DNA from: Pinguiococcus pyrenoidosus
Lineage: Eukaryota > Sar > Pinguiophyceae > Pinguiochrysidales > Pinguiochrysidaceae
DNA length: 64,000 nucleotides
Assembly: GCA_019677205.1 (NCBI GenBank)
Contig: JAAMXY010000039.1
Span: 62,001-126,000 of the forward strand
Reading direction: 5' to 3'
Shown here: positions 40,719-50,536 of the stretch, one piece after another
Numbering within the stretch: the first letter of the stretch is position 1
How the letters are laid out: every line of letters begins with the position of its first letter
Program-made: the position numbers and the translations under genes
The notes under the pieces: generated by a model
Database searches by the model: none
Told to the model about the DNA's origin: nothing
Seen by the model: the letters and a program-made list of their open reading frames with translations, nothing else

Positions 40719-43700
40719 TTAGTTGAAACGCTTCGCGTTCTTCACGCCCTTCTCTTTCCTTCCGCTCACACCCGGTGCTCGACCGCCGAAATTCTTCTTC
40801 TTCTTCTTCATTTGCGCATCGTCCTCCACAATCACCTCCACCTTCTCCACAGGCTCGATGCGACGATCTCCAGTAATGTACCTATGGGTGCCAGCAGCCG
40901 CAGCCGCAGCCGCAGCAGCAGCAGCAGTTAGCGTCAAGGAAGATCATGAGGCACATAGCAAAGCCTTGAGCTTGAGACGCACCTTGATTCGATCTTATCC
41001 TTCAGGTCGTCGTTCTGCTCCATGTAGCTGCGATAGTCGCCGGGATAGGGGACGAGCTCCTTGTTCTCAATCGCACAGATTCCCGTAGCAACCTAGATCG
41101 GAGGCGCGTCATCATTTCGCTGCCGACTGAGCGATTGGTCCCACTGGACAAGATGTGCGCGGCCTACCTTGCTAATGAAGTAGCGATCGTGGCTTATCAT
41201 GAACACCGTCCCAGGGAAGAGCTGAAGGGCCTCCTCGAGCACCTCCTTCGCGGGGATGTCCAAGTGATTCGTAGGCTCGTCCAGCACAAGCACGTTGGCA
41301 GGCTTCAGCATGAACTTGCAGAGCGCCACGCGAGCTTTTTCGCCACCGCTGAGATTGCTTATCTTCTTCTCGACGGAATCACCTGTAGCGTTAAACGAGC
41401 GTTTAGGCCCAGCAATAGCCGGTCTGCCTGCCCGCTCGCGTGCCTGCTCGTCTCCCCGACAGTTTCGAAGTTCACGCAGACCGAAAGCGTACCTTTGAAG
41501 AGGAACTGTCCGAGGAGCGCTCGAACGGTCTCGTATGAGTGTTCCGCAGTCGCATCTTCCATGACGGCATCTAGCACCGTCTGATCCAAGTCCAGAGCAT
41601 CCGCCTGGTTCTGCTCGAAGTAGTTCACAACCGCGTTGTGCGCCGTGATTCCGGCGGTTCCCTGTGGAACACTTGATCAGCCCAGCCCTACTTCTTTCGC
41701 AGACGAATCAGTCTTGAAAGCAAGCAAACACACGAACCTTCAGCGGTGCCTCTCGCCCGAGCAGGAGCCTTGCCAAGGTTGACTTTCCTGCCCCGTTCGG
41801 CCCGACGATGGCAATCTTGTCACCGTTGTCGATGATGATATTCACATCCTCGAAGAGCATGGTCCCGTTGTATCCATGGGACACATCCTCCAGCACAGCA
41901 ATCTCGTCGCTGCATCGCGGCGGCGTCGGGAACCTGAAGTTGAGCTTGCGACCTTGGGCGGGCGGCCGTTCGACATATTCGTCACTCGCGAGAAGCTTCT
42001 CCAGCGCTCTTTCTCGCGACTTGGCTTGCGCTGCGTTCGAGCCGGCGCGGAATCGATTGATCCAGTCTTTCTCTGCTCGAATCTTCTTCTGCTGGGCATC
42101 GTACGAGGCCTTCCAGGAGTCCAGGCGCTGCTTCTTGAGCTTGAGGAAGCGAGAATAGTTTCCCTCGTACGCGTACGTGGTCCCGCCGTCGCAGTCGACA
42201 ATCCTGTTGCAAACCCGGTCGAGGAACTCGCGGTCGTGCGAAACGATCACCATAGGAATGTTCTGGTTGCGGAGAAAGTCTTCCAACCACTCAACAGACT
42301 CCATGTCCAAGTGGTTGGTCGGTTCATCGAGGAGCAGGAGATTCGGATCGCCGAGCAAGATCTTGCCAAGCCCAATGCGCATCTTCCAGCCACCGCTGAA
42401 GCTTTTCACGAGCGCCCCGCCGTCGGCCTTGGTGAAGCCTACCGTGTTGAGGATCTTGTCCACCTTCGCCTCGAGAGCGTCGATGTTGAGCTGGCGGGCG
42501 CGCTCATTGAGATCTTCAAGGCGGTCCAGGACCTCCTGCATCTTCTCCGGATCATCGACCACGGTCTCCAGCTCCTTCTCGCAGGCGTCCAGTTCCTCCT
42601 GGACTCGGAGCTCCTTCTCAAAGACCGACATGAACTCCATTTTGAGGGTCCTGTCCAGCACGAGATCGTCGATGAACTCCTGCTTGAGAAAGGCGACGCG
42701 CAGATCCTTGCTGCTCTTCGTGACCTCTCCCGTTGTGGGGACGATGTCGCCGTTCAGGATTTTCAGCTGCGTGGTCTTTCCACCGCCGTTTGGACCCACA
42801 AGGCCCACGCGGTCGCCGGTCTTCACGTCCCAGGTCGCGTCCTTAATGACCTCCTGATTCCTGAACACGATGCCGATCTTCTCCAACCGGAGGGAGACAT
42901 AGCCCGGCTGGGCCGATTCCGTGATGCGAACGCGCGACGGAGGGCGCGTCTTCCGGATTTGCTCCTCCAGGGTTTCTGGCTCCGCAACTTCCGTCTCGGC
43001 AGGTGGAGCTGCTTCCTCCTCCTCCGCCAGAGCTTCCCCGGACGCTTCGGACGCTGCCGCCGTCACCACGTCCAGGGCGGGCTCGCTGGCTGCACCAACT
43101 TCGTCGGTGGCACGAAGGTCCGATCCAACCGCTGCGCCGGCCTCCGCAGATTCCTGTTCCTCCAGAGCAGCCAGCGCTGCGGCTTTCGCACCCTTGGCGC
43201 CCTTCTTGCCCTTCTTCCCCTTTTTGCCTTTGCCGGCGCCTGCCATGTCCGGAGCCGTCGCTTCGCTGTCGCCGGCCGCACTTTCTTCGGAGGCAGGGGC
43301 TTCCATCTGCTCCAGCGCTGCCAGGGCGGCCTGCTTGGCGCCTTTCGCACCCTTCTTCCCTTTCTTCGGCTTCTCCCCCGGACTTTCCGCCGGACTGTCC
43401 AGCGCAGCTTCCACCGCGCCATTCAGCTCCGTAGTGCTCTCCAGTTGCTCCAGAGCCGCCAAGGCCGCCTCCTTGGCGGCTTTGGCCCCCTTCTTGGCCT
43501 TCTTCGGCGCCTCCTCCACGACAGGAGCGGCAGATGCGGCTTGTGCCTCGGCCTCCTGGGCCTCGATGGCTTCCAGCGCCTTGAGGGCGGCATCGGCGGC
43601 CCCTTTCGGCCCTTTTTTCTTCTTGGCGAACATGACCAGGTGGCTGGGCCTTTGGAGAGAGCGCTTGGGGAGCGTCCATGGCGCCGCGCTGCTCAGGAGC

Positions 43701-43729
43701 AGCGCTAGAATCAAGAAGGTCTTTGCCAT
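40719..43729 (-). CDS. ABC-F family ATPase (EttA/Uup/EF3-like), plastid-targeted, 882 aa
   Basis: Soluble tandem-ATPase translation factor that acts on ribosomes. Exons: 43729-41738, 41661-41493, 41382-41168, 41092-40983, 40881-40719. Leader [20 protein letters not shown] is signal-like; the residue after cleavage is not Phe. Residues about 35-175 are four imperfect [19 protein letters not shown] repeats. First ABC domain: [57 protein letters not shown]; a charged linker; second domain: [50 protein letters not shown]. No transmembrane domains. The C-terminus is Lys/Gly-rich with [11 protein letters not shown]. The first intron donor (AAG/GTTCGT) is off consensus; intron 4 holds a polyalanine-coding (CTG/CGG)-like tract near 40905-40930. 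Confidence 0.9.
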
Positions 43730-44074
43730 GGTGCTGTCGAATCCGACGCTGCACTATCCCACTTCGGAGAGAGCGACTCGGGCGTCACGACCGCCGGCAA
43801 AGCGGAGCCTCAACCTTGGGTGGCGAAGGCCGTTCTACAGACCACCGCAAGCGCCAGCGCTGCTGTCCCCGATATGACACCCTTTCGAAGCTGCTCCCAA
43901 TGGGGCAGCCTGAGCCTCTCGAGTGTGCAGAGAGAGGCTGTGCGCGCTGTACAAAGGGCGAAGTTTTGCGTCAGAGGAGAGTCAACGAAGACAAGTCAGA
44001 GAGGGTGGGGGACCTTTCCGACGATGAAAAGAAGCAGAATCGGAGCGAAATGGGGAAAAAAAAAAGACAAAAAA
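43730..44074. promoter_or_regulatory. Upstream region of ABC-F gene and 3' flank of U6
   Basis: 345 bases. The minus-strand start of the ABC-F gene is at 43729. Toward 44060-44075 are the A-tracts that form the T-run terminators of U6. Otherwise no feature. Confidence 0.4.
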
Positions 44075-44123
44075 AAAGCTACGATACCATCTCGTCAAAG
44101 CGTGTCATCCTTGCGCAGGGGCC

Positions 44124-44155
<32 letters not shown>

Positions 44156-44178
44156 ACAGGTGTCCCCCGAAGGGGTCC
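44075..44178 (-). ncRNA. U6: U6 spliceosomal snRNA
   Basis: Read on the minus strand the sequence has a 5' stem CCCC-TTCG-GGGG, then AAAATTGGAACGATACAG, the invariant ACAGAGA box and GATTAGCATGGCCCC, and TGCGCAAGGATGACACGC, all near-identical to U6 of other eukaryotes. A run of nine T follows at about 44078-44070, a Pol III terminator; a second T-run lies a few bases beyond. Coordinates of the ends are within a few bases. U6 catalyses splicing with U2, which fits an intron-rich genome. It sits between two protein genes in their divergent spacer. Confidence 0.97.
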
Positions 44179-44225
44179 TAATCGAGATGGGTTAGATAAG
44201 TGATATATAAATGGCTTCTGTGCTG
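44179..44225 (-). promoter_or_regulatory. U6 upstream promoter with TATA box
   Basis: On the minus strand, TTATATATCA lies at 44210-44201, about 25-32 bases before the U6 start, as in plant-type and animal type 3 Pol III promoters. I see no confident upstream sequence element. Confidence 0.7.
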
Positions 44226-44340
44226 GAAAACAGGCAATGCGCTCAAAATCACTTGGGTGCAACTGTACTTCTGTCAAAGAAATCGAAACGCCCCCAGAGT
44301 TCAAATCCTCGTGCGCGTGCCAGGCAGCGCCACCACTGCA

Positions 44341-45543
44341 ATGGACGACACCTCCGTGGATCTGGTGGCCGCCATTGAGACGCCGGCCGCGGATGCCGCC
44401 GCCGAGGCGAAGCTGCAGGCGCTGCAGACGCTGCAAGCGCGCAAAGTTCGCAGACTCATGGGCAGCATCCGGAAGCTCGAGGCGGAGCTGGACTCCGTGC
44501 GTGCCTCGCAGAGACCTAGCCGCCAGCATGCGCTCCTGAGGCAGGCGAGGGACAAGCTCAGAGAGCGGGACGTGGTGGTGGATCTTCTTAAGGCGGAGGT
44601 GTGCTCGGCCAAGGAGATGGCGGACGATGAGCTGAATGCGTGGATTGTCAAGGCCACAACCGGCGGCCCGAAAAGATTCCGTCCAAAGACCAGAGAAGAG
44701 CTGCAGTTAGAAATTACTAGTCTAGAGAAGAAGGTTCAGAAGTTGGAGCGGAAGATGGCCGCGCAGGCGAAGCCGAAGAGACCCGAAGTGACTTCCTCCA
44801 CGCGAGAAACGCCGGAAGGTCCCAGCGACAAAGGAGCCTCTCGGGAGCCCAGACGAGACCCAACCAAGAAACGAGATACGGCTGTGGATAAGGACGGCTT
44901 GCCCACCTTGAGCATGGCAGACATCGATCCAGCTGATCTCGTACGTGAGCGCACCGACATGCTGCAGCGTCTTGAGGACCTTCAGGTTGAGCTCCGCACG
45001 CAGGAAGGCATCGCCGATTCCCTCTCCAAGGAGACCAGAGAGCTTCGCGCGGAGAACAGGGAGCTGCGTAGAGATAACGAGAGTGCCAAAGGCTTGCGAG
45101 GCCGCTTCGAAGCCATGAAACTGCGCTTGTTGGAAAGAGAAGCAGACGTAGAGCGCCTGGGTGAGAAGCTGATGAAGACGGAGGAGGATCTGGAGGTTGC
45201 GAAAGTAGAGGCCTCCGAAGCAGAAGCAGCGCATCGGCGCATTGTGCAGCAGCTTCGGGACGAGCTGACGCTTGCTGCAGAGGAACTGAATAAGATGGAG
45301 GCTCGCGAAGTGGAGCTGGAGAACGAGCTTGACCGACTAAAGACATATGGCTTCTACGGATGGAATCTCCTCTGGATGCATCAATCAGCGCGAGAGCAGC
45401 CAAAGATGCACGCCCCGCGATTCTTCAAGCAGGCGGACGACGCCAGGCTGGCAACGCTGGCGCGCTGCTCAGCGGAAATCTCGCAACAGACGCAGGACGA
45501 TCAGCAAACCACAAGGGTGAAACTCCCAGGGCGTTGCCGATGA
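44341..45543 (+). CDS. Coiled-coil protein, 400 aa, unknown function
   Basis: Single-exon model starting at ATG 44341 (MDDTSVDLVAAIE); the frame is open upstream to 44200 but overlaps the U6 promoter. Residues about 25-100 and 190-350 are long coiled coils (LQARKVRRLMGSIRKLEAEL, LRAENRELRRDNESAKGLRGRFEAMKLRLLEREADVE), with a conserved-looking centre (LPTLSMADIDPADLVRERTDMLQRLEDLQ). Such proteins are common in basal bodies and axonemes, but I cannot name a family. The last 60 residues (TYGFYGWNLLWMHQ...) are unlike the rest and might be an unspliced intron. Confidence 0.65.
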   Translation: MDDTSVDLVAAIETPAADAAAEAKLQALQTLQARKVRRLMGSIRKLEAELDSVRASQRPSRQHALLRQARDKLRERDVVVDLLKAEVCSAKEMADDELNAWIVKATTGGPKRFRPKTREELQLEITSLEKKVQKLERKMAAQAKPKRPEVTSSTRETPEGPSDKGASREPRRDPTKKRDTAVDKDGLPTLSMADIDPADLVRERTDMLQRLEDLQVELRTQEGIADSLSKETRELRAENRELRRDNESAKGLRGRFEAMKLRLLEREADVERLGEKLMKTEEDLEVAKVEASEAEAAHRRIVQQLRDELTLAAEELNKMEAREVELENELDRLKTYGFYGWNLLWMHQSAREQPKMHAPRFFKQADDARLATLARCSAEISQQTQDDQQTTRVKLPGRCR

Positions 45544-45866
45544 TTGGTTTTCCGATTGGCATGCTTCCACCAAGAAAGTGGCAAATAAATTCTTACGTTA
45601 CACGAATCAACATACTTCTAAAGGCCTATACGTCAACAATTGAGAGCAAAGATGGCAGTGCGGAAACGGCAAACTCTAGCTTGGAGTTCACCCTGGAACT
45701 TCTTCCGCGCACCGGTCGCGACTCGCAGTGCACCCTCCGGATGGGGCGCGGCCTCCTCAGGTGATATCCTTTGCGCGATCACGCGGAGCGCTCAGGAGCT
45801 TGGAGAGGGCGGCAGTCTCGATGGGCGTAGCTCTGTGAACGGAGCAACTCGCAAGGATAGAAGACG
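45544..45866. other. Intergenic spacer with paired reverse CCAAT motifs
   Basis: 323 bases between two plus-strand genes. It begins GATTGGTTTTCCGATTGGC (two ATTGG motifs 12 bases apart) about 320 bases before the next ATG. An AAATAAATTCTTACG patch follows. No gene seen. Confidence 0.4.
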
Positions 45867-48800
45867 ATGAGAGCGTCTTCTACCCGTCGGGCCTGGGACC
45901 TCAAACGGAAAGATGGCCACCGGCGGCGCACCATGGACATGCTGCGCTACCTCCGAGCGCAGATCGAGGCCCAAGACGCCGGCATCTGCGGCAGCTTCGC
46001 GCCGCGCGTGAAGAGAGAAGAGACGACGAGTCCGTCGACGTTCGCGACGCCGCAGCTGATTCTCGCGCCCAGCGTCTGCAGCCTGCTCTTCCGCGTGGCC
46101 AGGAGCGACCGCAGCAAGAGCGTCCTCCGCATGCAGCGTCGAGGGGCGGATGGCGAAGTGTTTTGTGAGCAGGTGGAAGCAGAAGGAGCGCAGGCCGGGC
46201 CGCTGCTGTCCGTCTGCGAGCAGCACCTGCTGTTCTGGCTCGAAGGGGACTGTGAGGCGGTCGCGCTGGACGTGCCCGCGGGCATGGACCTCGCCAGCCT
46301 GGTAAACGAAGCGATTGACAGAGGCGTCCGCGTGGCGGCGATACAGATGGCGGATCGCGAACGCGGCGACGTCGAGGAGGTCGAAGTGCTGCTTTGCAGC
46401 TTTGAGGGCTTCCTAGCGCTTCTCCTTCAGGAGGAGCTGATCTCACGTAGTCAGAGGGAAGAGAGCGAGGTAGCAAAGTGCCATGCGCAGACGACCGAAC
46501 GAGACGGGGCCGACAAGGAGCGCTTCCTCTGGCGGTGCTGCCTTCCCGAAGACTACGGCCCGGACGCGGCTGCGGGTGGGGTTGCCGCGCCCTCGAGAGC
46601 CGCACAGTTCGGATGCGTGGGGCTTGAAGAGGGCTGGAGGTACTGTGGAATGGAGCAGAAGCAGACCCTGCTCCGGAGGATCGAGGCTTTGTCCCCGTCC
46701 GTGCTGGAGACGGCCCATGCGCTCTTGGGCACCTCCGTTGACGCTGCTCTTGACGCTGCTGTTGAAGCTCAAGACTCTTCTTCCGAGGGTCCTCAGTTTC
46801 CGTCGCTTCCCGCGCTTCTGATGCAATTCTGCTCCTGGACGGCTCTGAGAGATGTTTCCCAGGAGCTGAATCTCTCCAAGAAGCATCTGTGGCAGAAGCT
46901 TCGCGAGGTCATGTACAGCTGGTGGGTGGACATCACCACCGCGGAGCTCCTCGTCGTGGAAGTCGGTGGCATGGAGAGAAGCTCATCGTCCCGCAAGAAG
47001 CGACGGAAGAAGAAGCGGAAGAAGGGAAAACGAGCTGATCAAAAGGCCGACGGTGCTGAAGAGATGGAGGAGTTTGACGCGGACCTCGAGGATGGTGAAG
47101 CCGGGCACGACGCAGCCGTAGCAAGCGCGTCGCTTAGGAGCTCCGTTAGCAGTAGCCAGAGTGAACTGGACTACGACATGCTAGTTGGACGCTCGGATAC
47201 GGAAGTTCTTCCTTCTTTCGAAGCAGACTGGCTGCAAATGAAGGACGAGGGGAACACGACGGAGACGGTCTGGGCCGATGAATGCAAGAGCCCGGCGGTG
47301 GAAGATGACGGAGCAAGGCGAGACGCCGTCGCTCGCGATGGAGCCAAGAAAAGCTCCGATTCTCGCCACTGCGCCGCGCACGAGAATCATGTTGAGGTCA
47401 AGGCAGATTTACAGTGCGAGAAGAAGGCAAATCCATCTCGGCCAATGGAAGAGAAGCACTTGGAGCTGGGGGTAGCAGCCTCGGCCAGCGCGCTGGTCGG
47501 GGAGTACGAAGTATCATCCAACGGTTCCCGGCAGACTCGTGAGGCGTTCAGCCCAAGCCCCCATCCGAGCTTCATTCTCAATTCACAGTCGTCGACGCAG
47601 GCGGAGCCTCTAGCTCATGCGGTGCCAAGCTTGTTCTTCTCTTCTGAGGAGCAACGGCTGCTCAGCGAGGAGCTTCGCCGGGACATCAACGACATGGCCA
47701 GCGAGCTATGCGGCATCGCGAGGCAGCGGCAGCCCCGAATCAAGGCTGTCGTGCAGTCTCTTCGGGGCCTCGTCGGGAGCGTCTGGGCCGGAGCTCGACT
47801 AGAGACGTACGGAAGCTTCGCGACCGGACTGTCCGTGCCTTCAAGCGACGTGGACTTGGTCTTGACCGGCTTCAATGGCACGTGGTGGGGGCCGAGCGGT
47901 CCGCCGCTCGACCATCTGGCGTCCCTCTTGCGACAGCAAAGCTGGGTCCAGTCTGTGCGATCGTTCCCCTCTGCTTCGATGCCGGTGTTGAAAGTGTGCT
48001 GCGGGATGGTCTCGGGTGAAGGCGGCGCGGGGGAAAGCGTCTCTGGCGGGGTTATCCATGTTGACATAACCTGCGCCGATGACGTCACTGGGCACCGGGG
48101 CCCTCCGCACCGCGGGGTGGAGACCTGCGTTTTTGTCCAGAGGCTTTGCAAGATGATGCCGCAGCTCAAGCCCTTGGTGCTTGTTCTCAAGCAGTTCCTG
48201 AAGGAGCAGGGCTTGAACGACACCTACACTGGTGGATTGAGCAGCTATGGCTTGGTGGTGATGACCGCGGCGGTCTTGAACCTCTACGCGCTGCAACCCC
48301 CGCAGGTACGACCAGATGTGGGGTCGCTTTTCATCATATTCATGGCAATTTTCTCCAGCCGCAATTTTGATACCCGGCAGCGGGGCATATCGATGGCCCC
48401 CAATGGACCTTTGGTCGAGATCAGCCCACTGCACTTTCCCCAGACTATCCCGAGAGTGAACACTCCGGAGTGGTGGCAACCAGCGGATCCCGTGCTCATC
48501 CAGGATCCCCTGCAGCCGAACAACAATGTGGGCCGCTCGTGCTACGGCTTTCGGCAGGTGCAGAATGCCTTTGACAACGTGCTCGAGAGACTGGGGACAT
48601 GGCACGAAAGGAAACTAAACGGCCAGCACGAGTTTGCGGGTACTGCGTTGGGGGCCGTCTTCAACACGGCGCATCATGCGTCGATCACGAGATTGACTCG
48701 GGCGATTTGGTGCCCCGTGGATTTTGATGCGCTTACCATGTCCGAAGGGAACGGATCCCCGGACATGTCGAATGGGGCACTTACCACCGAAGAGGACGAG

Positions 48801-48926
48801 GAAGAGCTGGTTCCACAGAGCGCGAACTTGGAATGGCTGCGCCTCGCGCTGGAAAGGAGTGATGTTCAGGTCCTTCGTCTTCTATGCGAGTTCGGCTTCT
48901 CACGTGACGATCTGCCGGCGGGATGA
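45867..48926 (+). CDS. TRF4/PAPD5-like noncanonical nucleotidyltransferase with long N-terminal extension, 1019 aa
   Basis: Single exon. The catalytic core lies at about residues 590-950: GSFATGLSVPSSDVDLVLTG (GS plus DxD), a third Asp in VIHVDITCADD, and a PAP-associated region with LKPLVLVLKQFLKEQGLNDTYTGGLSSYGLVV and DPLQPNNNVGRSCYG. These match TRF4/5 (TENT4) enzymes, which add 3' tails to nuclear RNAs in surveillance. The first 250 residues contain a hydrophobic region with a Lys-rich basic segment at about 375 (RKKRRKKKRKKGKRADQK), a nuclear localisation signal. The N-terminal part with two PH/IQ-free globular stretches is not recognised. The ATG at 45867 lacks a strong context; an alternative ATG is 45933. 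Confidence 0.85.
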   Translation: MRASSTRRAWDLKRKDGHRRRTMDMLRYLRAQIEAQDAGICGSFAPRVKREETTSPSTFATPQLILAPSVCSLLFRVARSDRSKSVLRMQRRGADGEVFCEQVEAEGAQAGPLLSVCEQHLLFWLEGDCEAVALDVPAGMDLASLVNEAIDRGVRVAAIQMADRERGDVEEVEVLLCSFEGFLALLLQEELISRSQREESEVAKCHAQTTERDGADKERFLWRCCLPEDYGPDAAAGGVAAPSRAAQFGCVGLEEGWRYCGMEQKQTLLRRIEALSPSVLETAHALLGTSVDAALDAAVEAQDSSSEGPQFPSLPALLMQFCSWTALRDVSQELNLSKKHLWQKLREVMYSWWVDITTAELLVVEVGGMERSSSSRKKRRKKKRKKGKRADQKADGAEEMEEFDADLEDGEAGHDAAVASASLRSSVSSSQSELDYDMLVGRSDTEVLPSFEADWLQMKDEGNTTETVWADECKSPAVEDDGARRDAVARDGAKKSSDSRHCAAHENHVEVKADLQCEKKANPSRPMEEKHLELGVAASASALVGEYEVSSNGSRQTREAFSPSPHPSFILNSQSSTQAEPLAHAVPSLFFSSEEQRLLSEELRRDINDMASELCGIARQRQPRIKAVVQSLRGLVGSVWAGARLETYGSFATGLSVPSSDVDLVLTGFNGTWWGPSGPPLDHLASLLRQQSWVQSVRSFPSASMPVLKVCCGMVSGEGGAGESVSGGVIHVDITCADDVTGHRGPPHRGVETCVFVQRLCKMMPQLKPLVLVLKQFLKEQGLNDTYTGGLSSYGLVVMTAAVLNLYALQPPQVRPDVGSLFIIFMAIFSSRNFDTRQRGISMAPNGPLVEISPLHFPQTIPRVNTPEWWQPADPVLIQDPLQPNNNVGRSCYGFRQVQNAFDNVLERLGTWHERKLNGQHEFAGTALGAVFNTAHHASITRLTRAIWCPVDFDALTMSEGNGSPDMSNGALTTEEDEEELVPQSANLEWLRLALERSDVQVLRLLCEFGFSRDDLPAG

Positions 48927-49283
48927 CTGAATCTTCGCCGACAGCCCATCAAACCGCATGAAGTCTGCCATTGGGTATCGCGCTCTGCCGCGGCCTCTGG
49001 AGATTGTCATGTTTTTTTTTCCCGACGACCATGAGCCGAGATGCCGTTCGCGCCCGTCAAGATGAGGCATGCTTTTTCTCCGGCCGCAGACCCGCACGGC
49101 ACCGAGAAACGGGTGGACGTGTGTACCGAGGACGCTGTAGTCTACCCTTGGCAAAATCAGTCTACGAAGTTGCCAATTTTGGGTCGACGATCTCCCAGGC
49201 GTGCGTGAAGAAGAGCGCCAGCTTTTGTGGCGCGAGGCAACATCCTCAGTAACTGGCTTGTTCATGGCACGCACGCGGGAAAG
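48927..49283. other. Convergent spacer between TRF4-like gene and small Lys-rich gene
   Basis: 357 bases. A T9 run at 49011-49019. No supported gene on either strand. Confidence 0.4.
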
Positions 49284-50024
49284 CTAGCACGATAGCAAAG
49301 CGTCTTCGACCTTGTCGGGCACGAAGTCGTAGTATATTGCTTCCTGGAAACGCCAAGCATTGAAGACCCCGTCGTTTTTAGATTTTTCTTGCACCGGTCG
49401 GATGGGCGCACCTCGGATCCGTCTCCCATTCCTTCGGGCGCTCCTTGAATACCGTATTCTTCTAGCGTCTTCATCTCGTCTTTCATCTCATTCTCCTCTA
49501 CGGTCGGGTACGTATGACGCATTCAGCTTCCCACGCGAATCCACTGAGAGGAGCGCGGGAGACTTACCTGCCATGACATGCTTGAACATTGCCAGCTCGG
49601 CGAGATTTCCGTGGCGCGCCACGAGCTCCTGTCGCACTTTAAAAAGCGGCGTGCTCGTGGGCAACGTCAAAGAGAAGTCCAAGAAGCTCCAATCCCGCAG
49701 CTGGAGAGGCCGTCAAGCAAAACTTGAGCGGCGCGCAGCAGCAAACTGGAGAGACATGGTTTGAGGGTTTACCCGGAATTTCAGAGTCACGGTGTGCTCC
49801 ACAGTCTCTGGCAAGTCCAGTGCGGGACCCTCTTGCTTCGCCTCCTGCTGCATCTTGTCCTGCTCGGACGCAGCTTTCCTGGAGATGTGCAGTGGATGAT
49901 GATGCTGGTGATGCTGACGATGATGCTGATGATGATGATCTAGATTTGCAGATGCATTGACCGCCCAGATCATTTCTCACTTTTTCTTGCCTCCCTTCTT
50001 GCCGCCCCCCTTCTTCTTCGCCAT
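49284..50024 (-). CDS. Small Lys-rich protein with compact C-terminal domain, 142 aa, family not named
   Basis: Exons: 50024-49981, 49878-49773, 49700-49568, 49497-49412, 49343-49284. The N-terminus is MAKKKGGGKKGGKKK, then an acidic linker, then VEHTVTLKFRLRDWSFLDFSLTLPTSTPLFKVRQELVARHG, which suggests a ubiquitin-like (beta-grasp) fold, then TLEEYGIQGAPEG and a final IYYDFVPDKVEDALLSC. All splice joins keep phase and each acceptor ends CAG or TAG. The pattern L-x-x-Y-G-I-x-G ... YYDF-x-P ... LL recalls a small flagellar protein family, but I cannot name it. Alternative joining at exon 5 gives a poorer C-terminus. It is convergent with the TRF4-like gene. Confidence 0.6.
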
Positions 50025-50536
50025 GGCAGCGCTCGTTGGGGAGTGCCTGGGGCTAGGGACCCCGCGGCCAGCAGCTCAGCGTCCCCGTCAGCAGAGTTCC
50101 CGTCAACTGGCAAGTCTCCGAATCCGTATCGGTCGCCGTCGCATCAGGCTGCTGTCAGTTGGCGAACCCAATCGACAGGATGAGCGGACTTTGGCTTCGA
50201 GGACGACGAGCGCTTCCCGACCGTAGCGCAGCAGGCCGTGTGGCACAGCACTTGCACGAGACGCCCCCCCGATCCCCAAACCCTCGAAACCTCAAAATGC
50301 TCCAAAATGTTCTTGCAACGTACCCAGGGTACTCCGAGCTCGGAGGTACCTACTCCCTACTCCACCCCCAGCATCCAATATCGAAATGAATACAGACCTC
50401 GATAGTGGAAGGCGAATCTGAGAGAAAAGTGAAAAGGCGGAGAGGCATTCCAGTGGCTCCCAGCGGCTCTCCGTGGGCGACGCGTCCGCGCTGTGGTGAA
50501 GCTGTTTCGCTTCCGCAGAGAGCAGTCCCGGCGACG
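50025..50536. promoter_or_regulatory. Shared head-to-head promoter interval (Lys-rich protein / ThrRS)
   Basis: 512 bases, no clear AT island. Contains a repeated GGGTACTCCGAGCTCGGAGGTACC palindromic segment near 50327-50350 and TCCAATATCGAAATG near 50373. No gene seen. Confidence 0.4.

Noticed and set aside
41876-43708. 610-codon plus-strand open frame antisense to the ABC-F gene
   Set aside because: Shadow of the long ABC-F exon; the minus strand has both complete ATPase domains.
44270-44330. GAGTTCAAATCCTC, resembling a tRNA T-loop
   Set aside because: No matching acceptor stem, D arm or anticodon arm can be drawn around it; it is chance sequence in the spacer before the coiled-coil gene.
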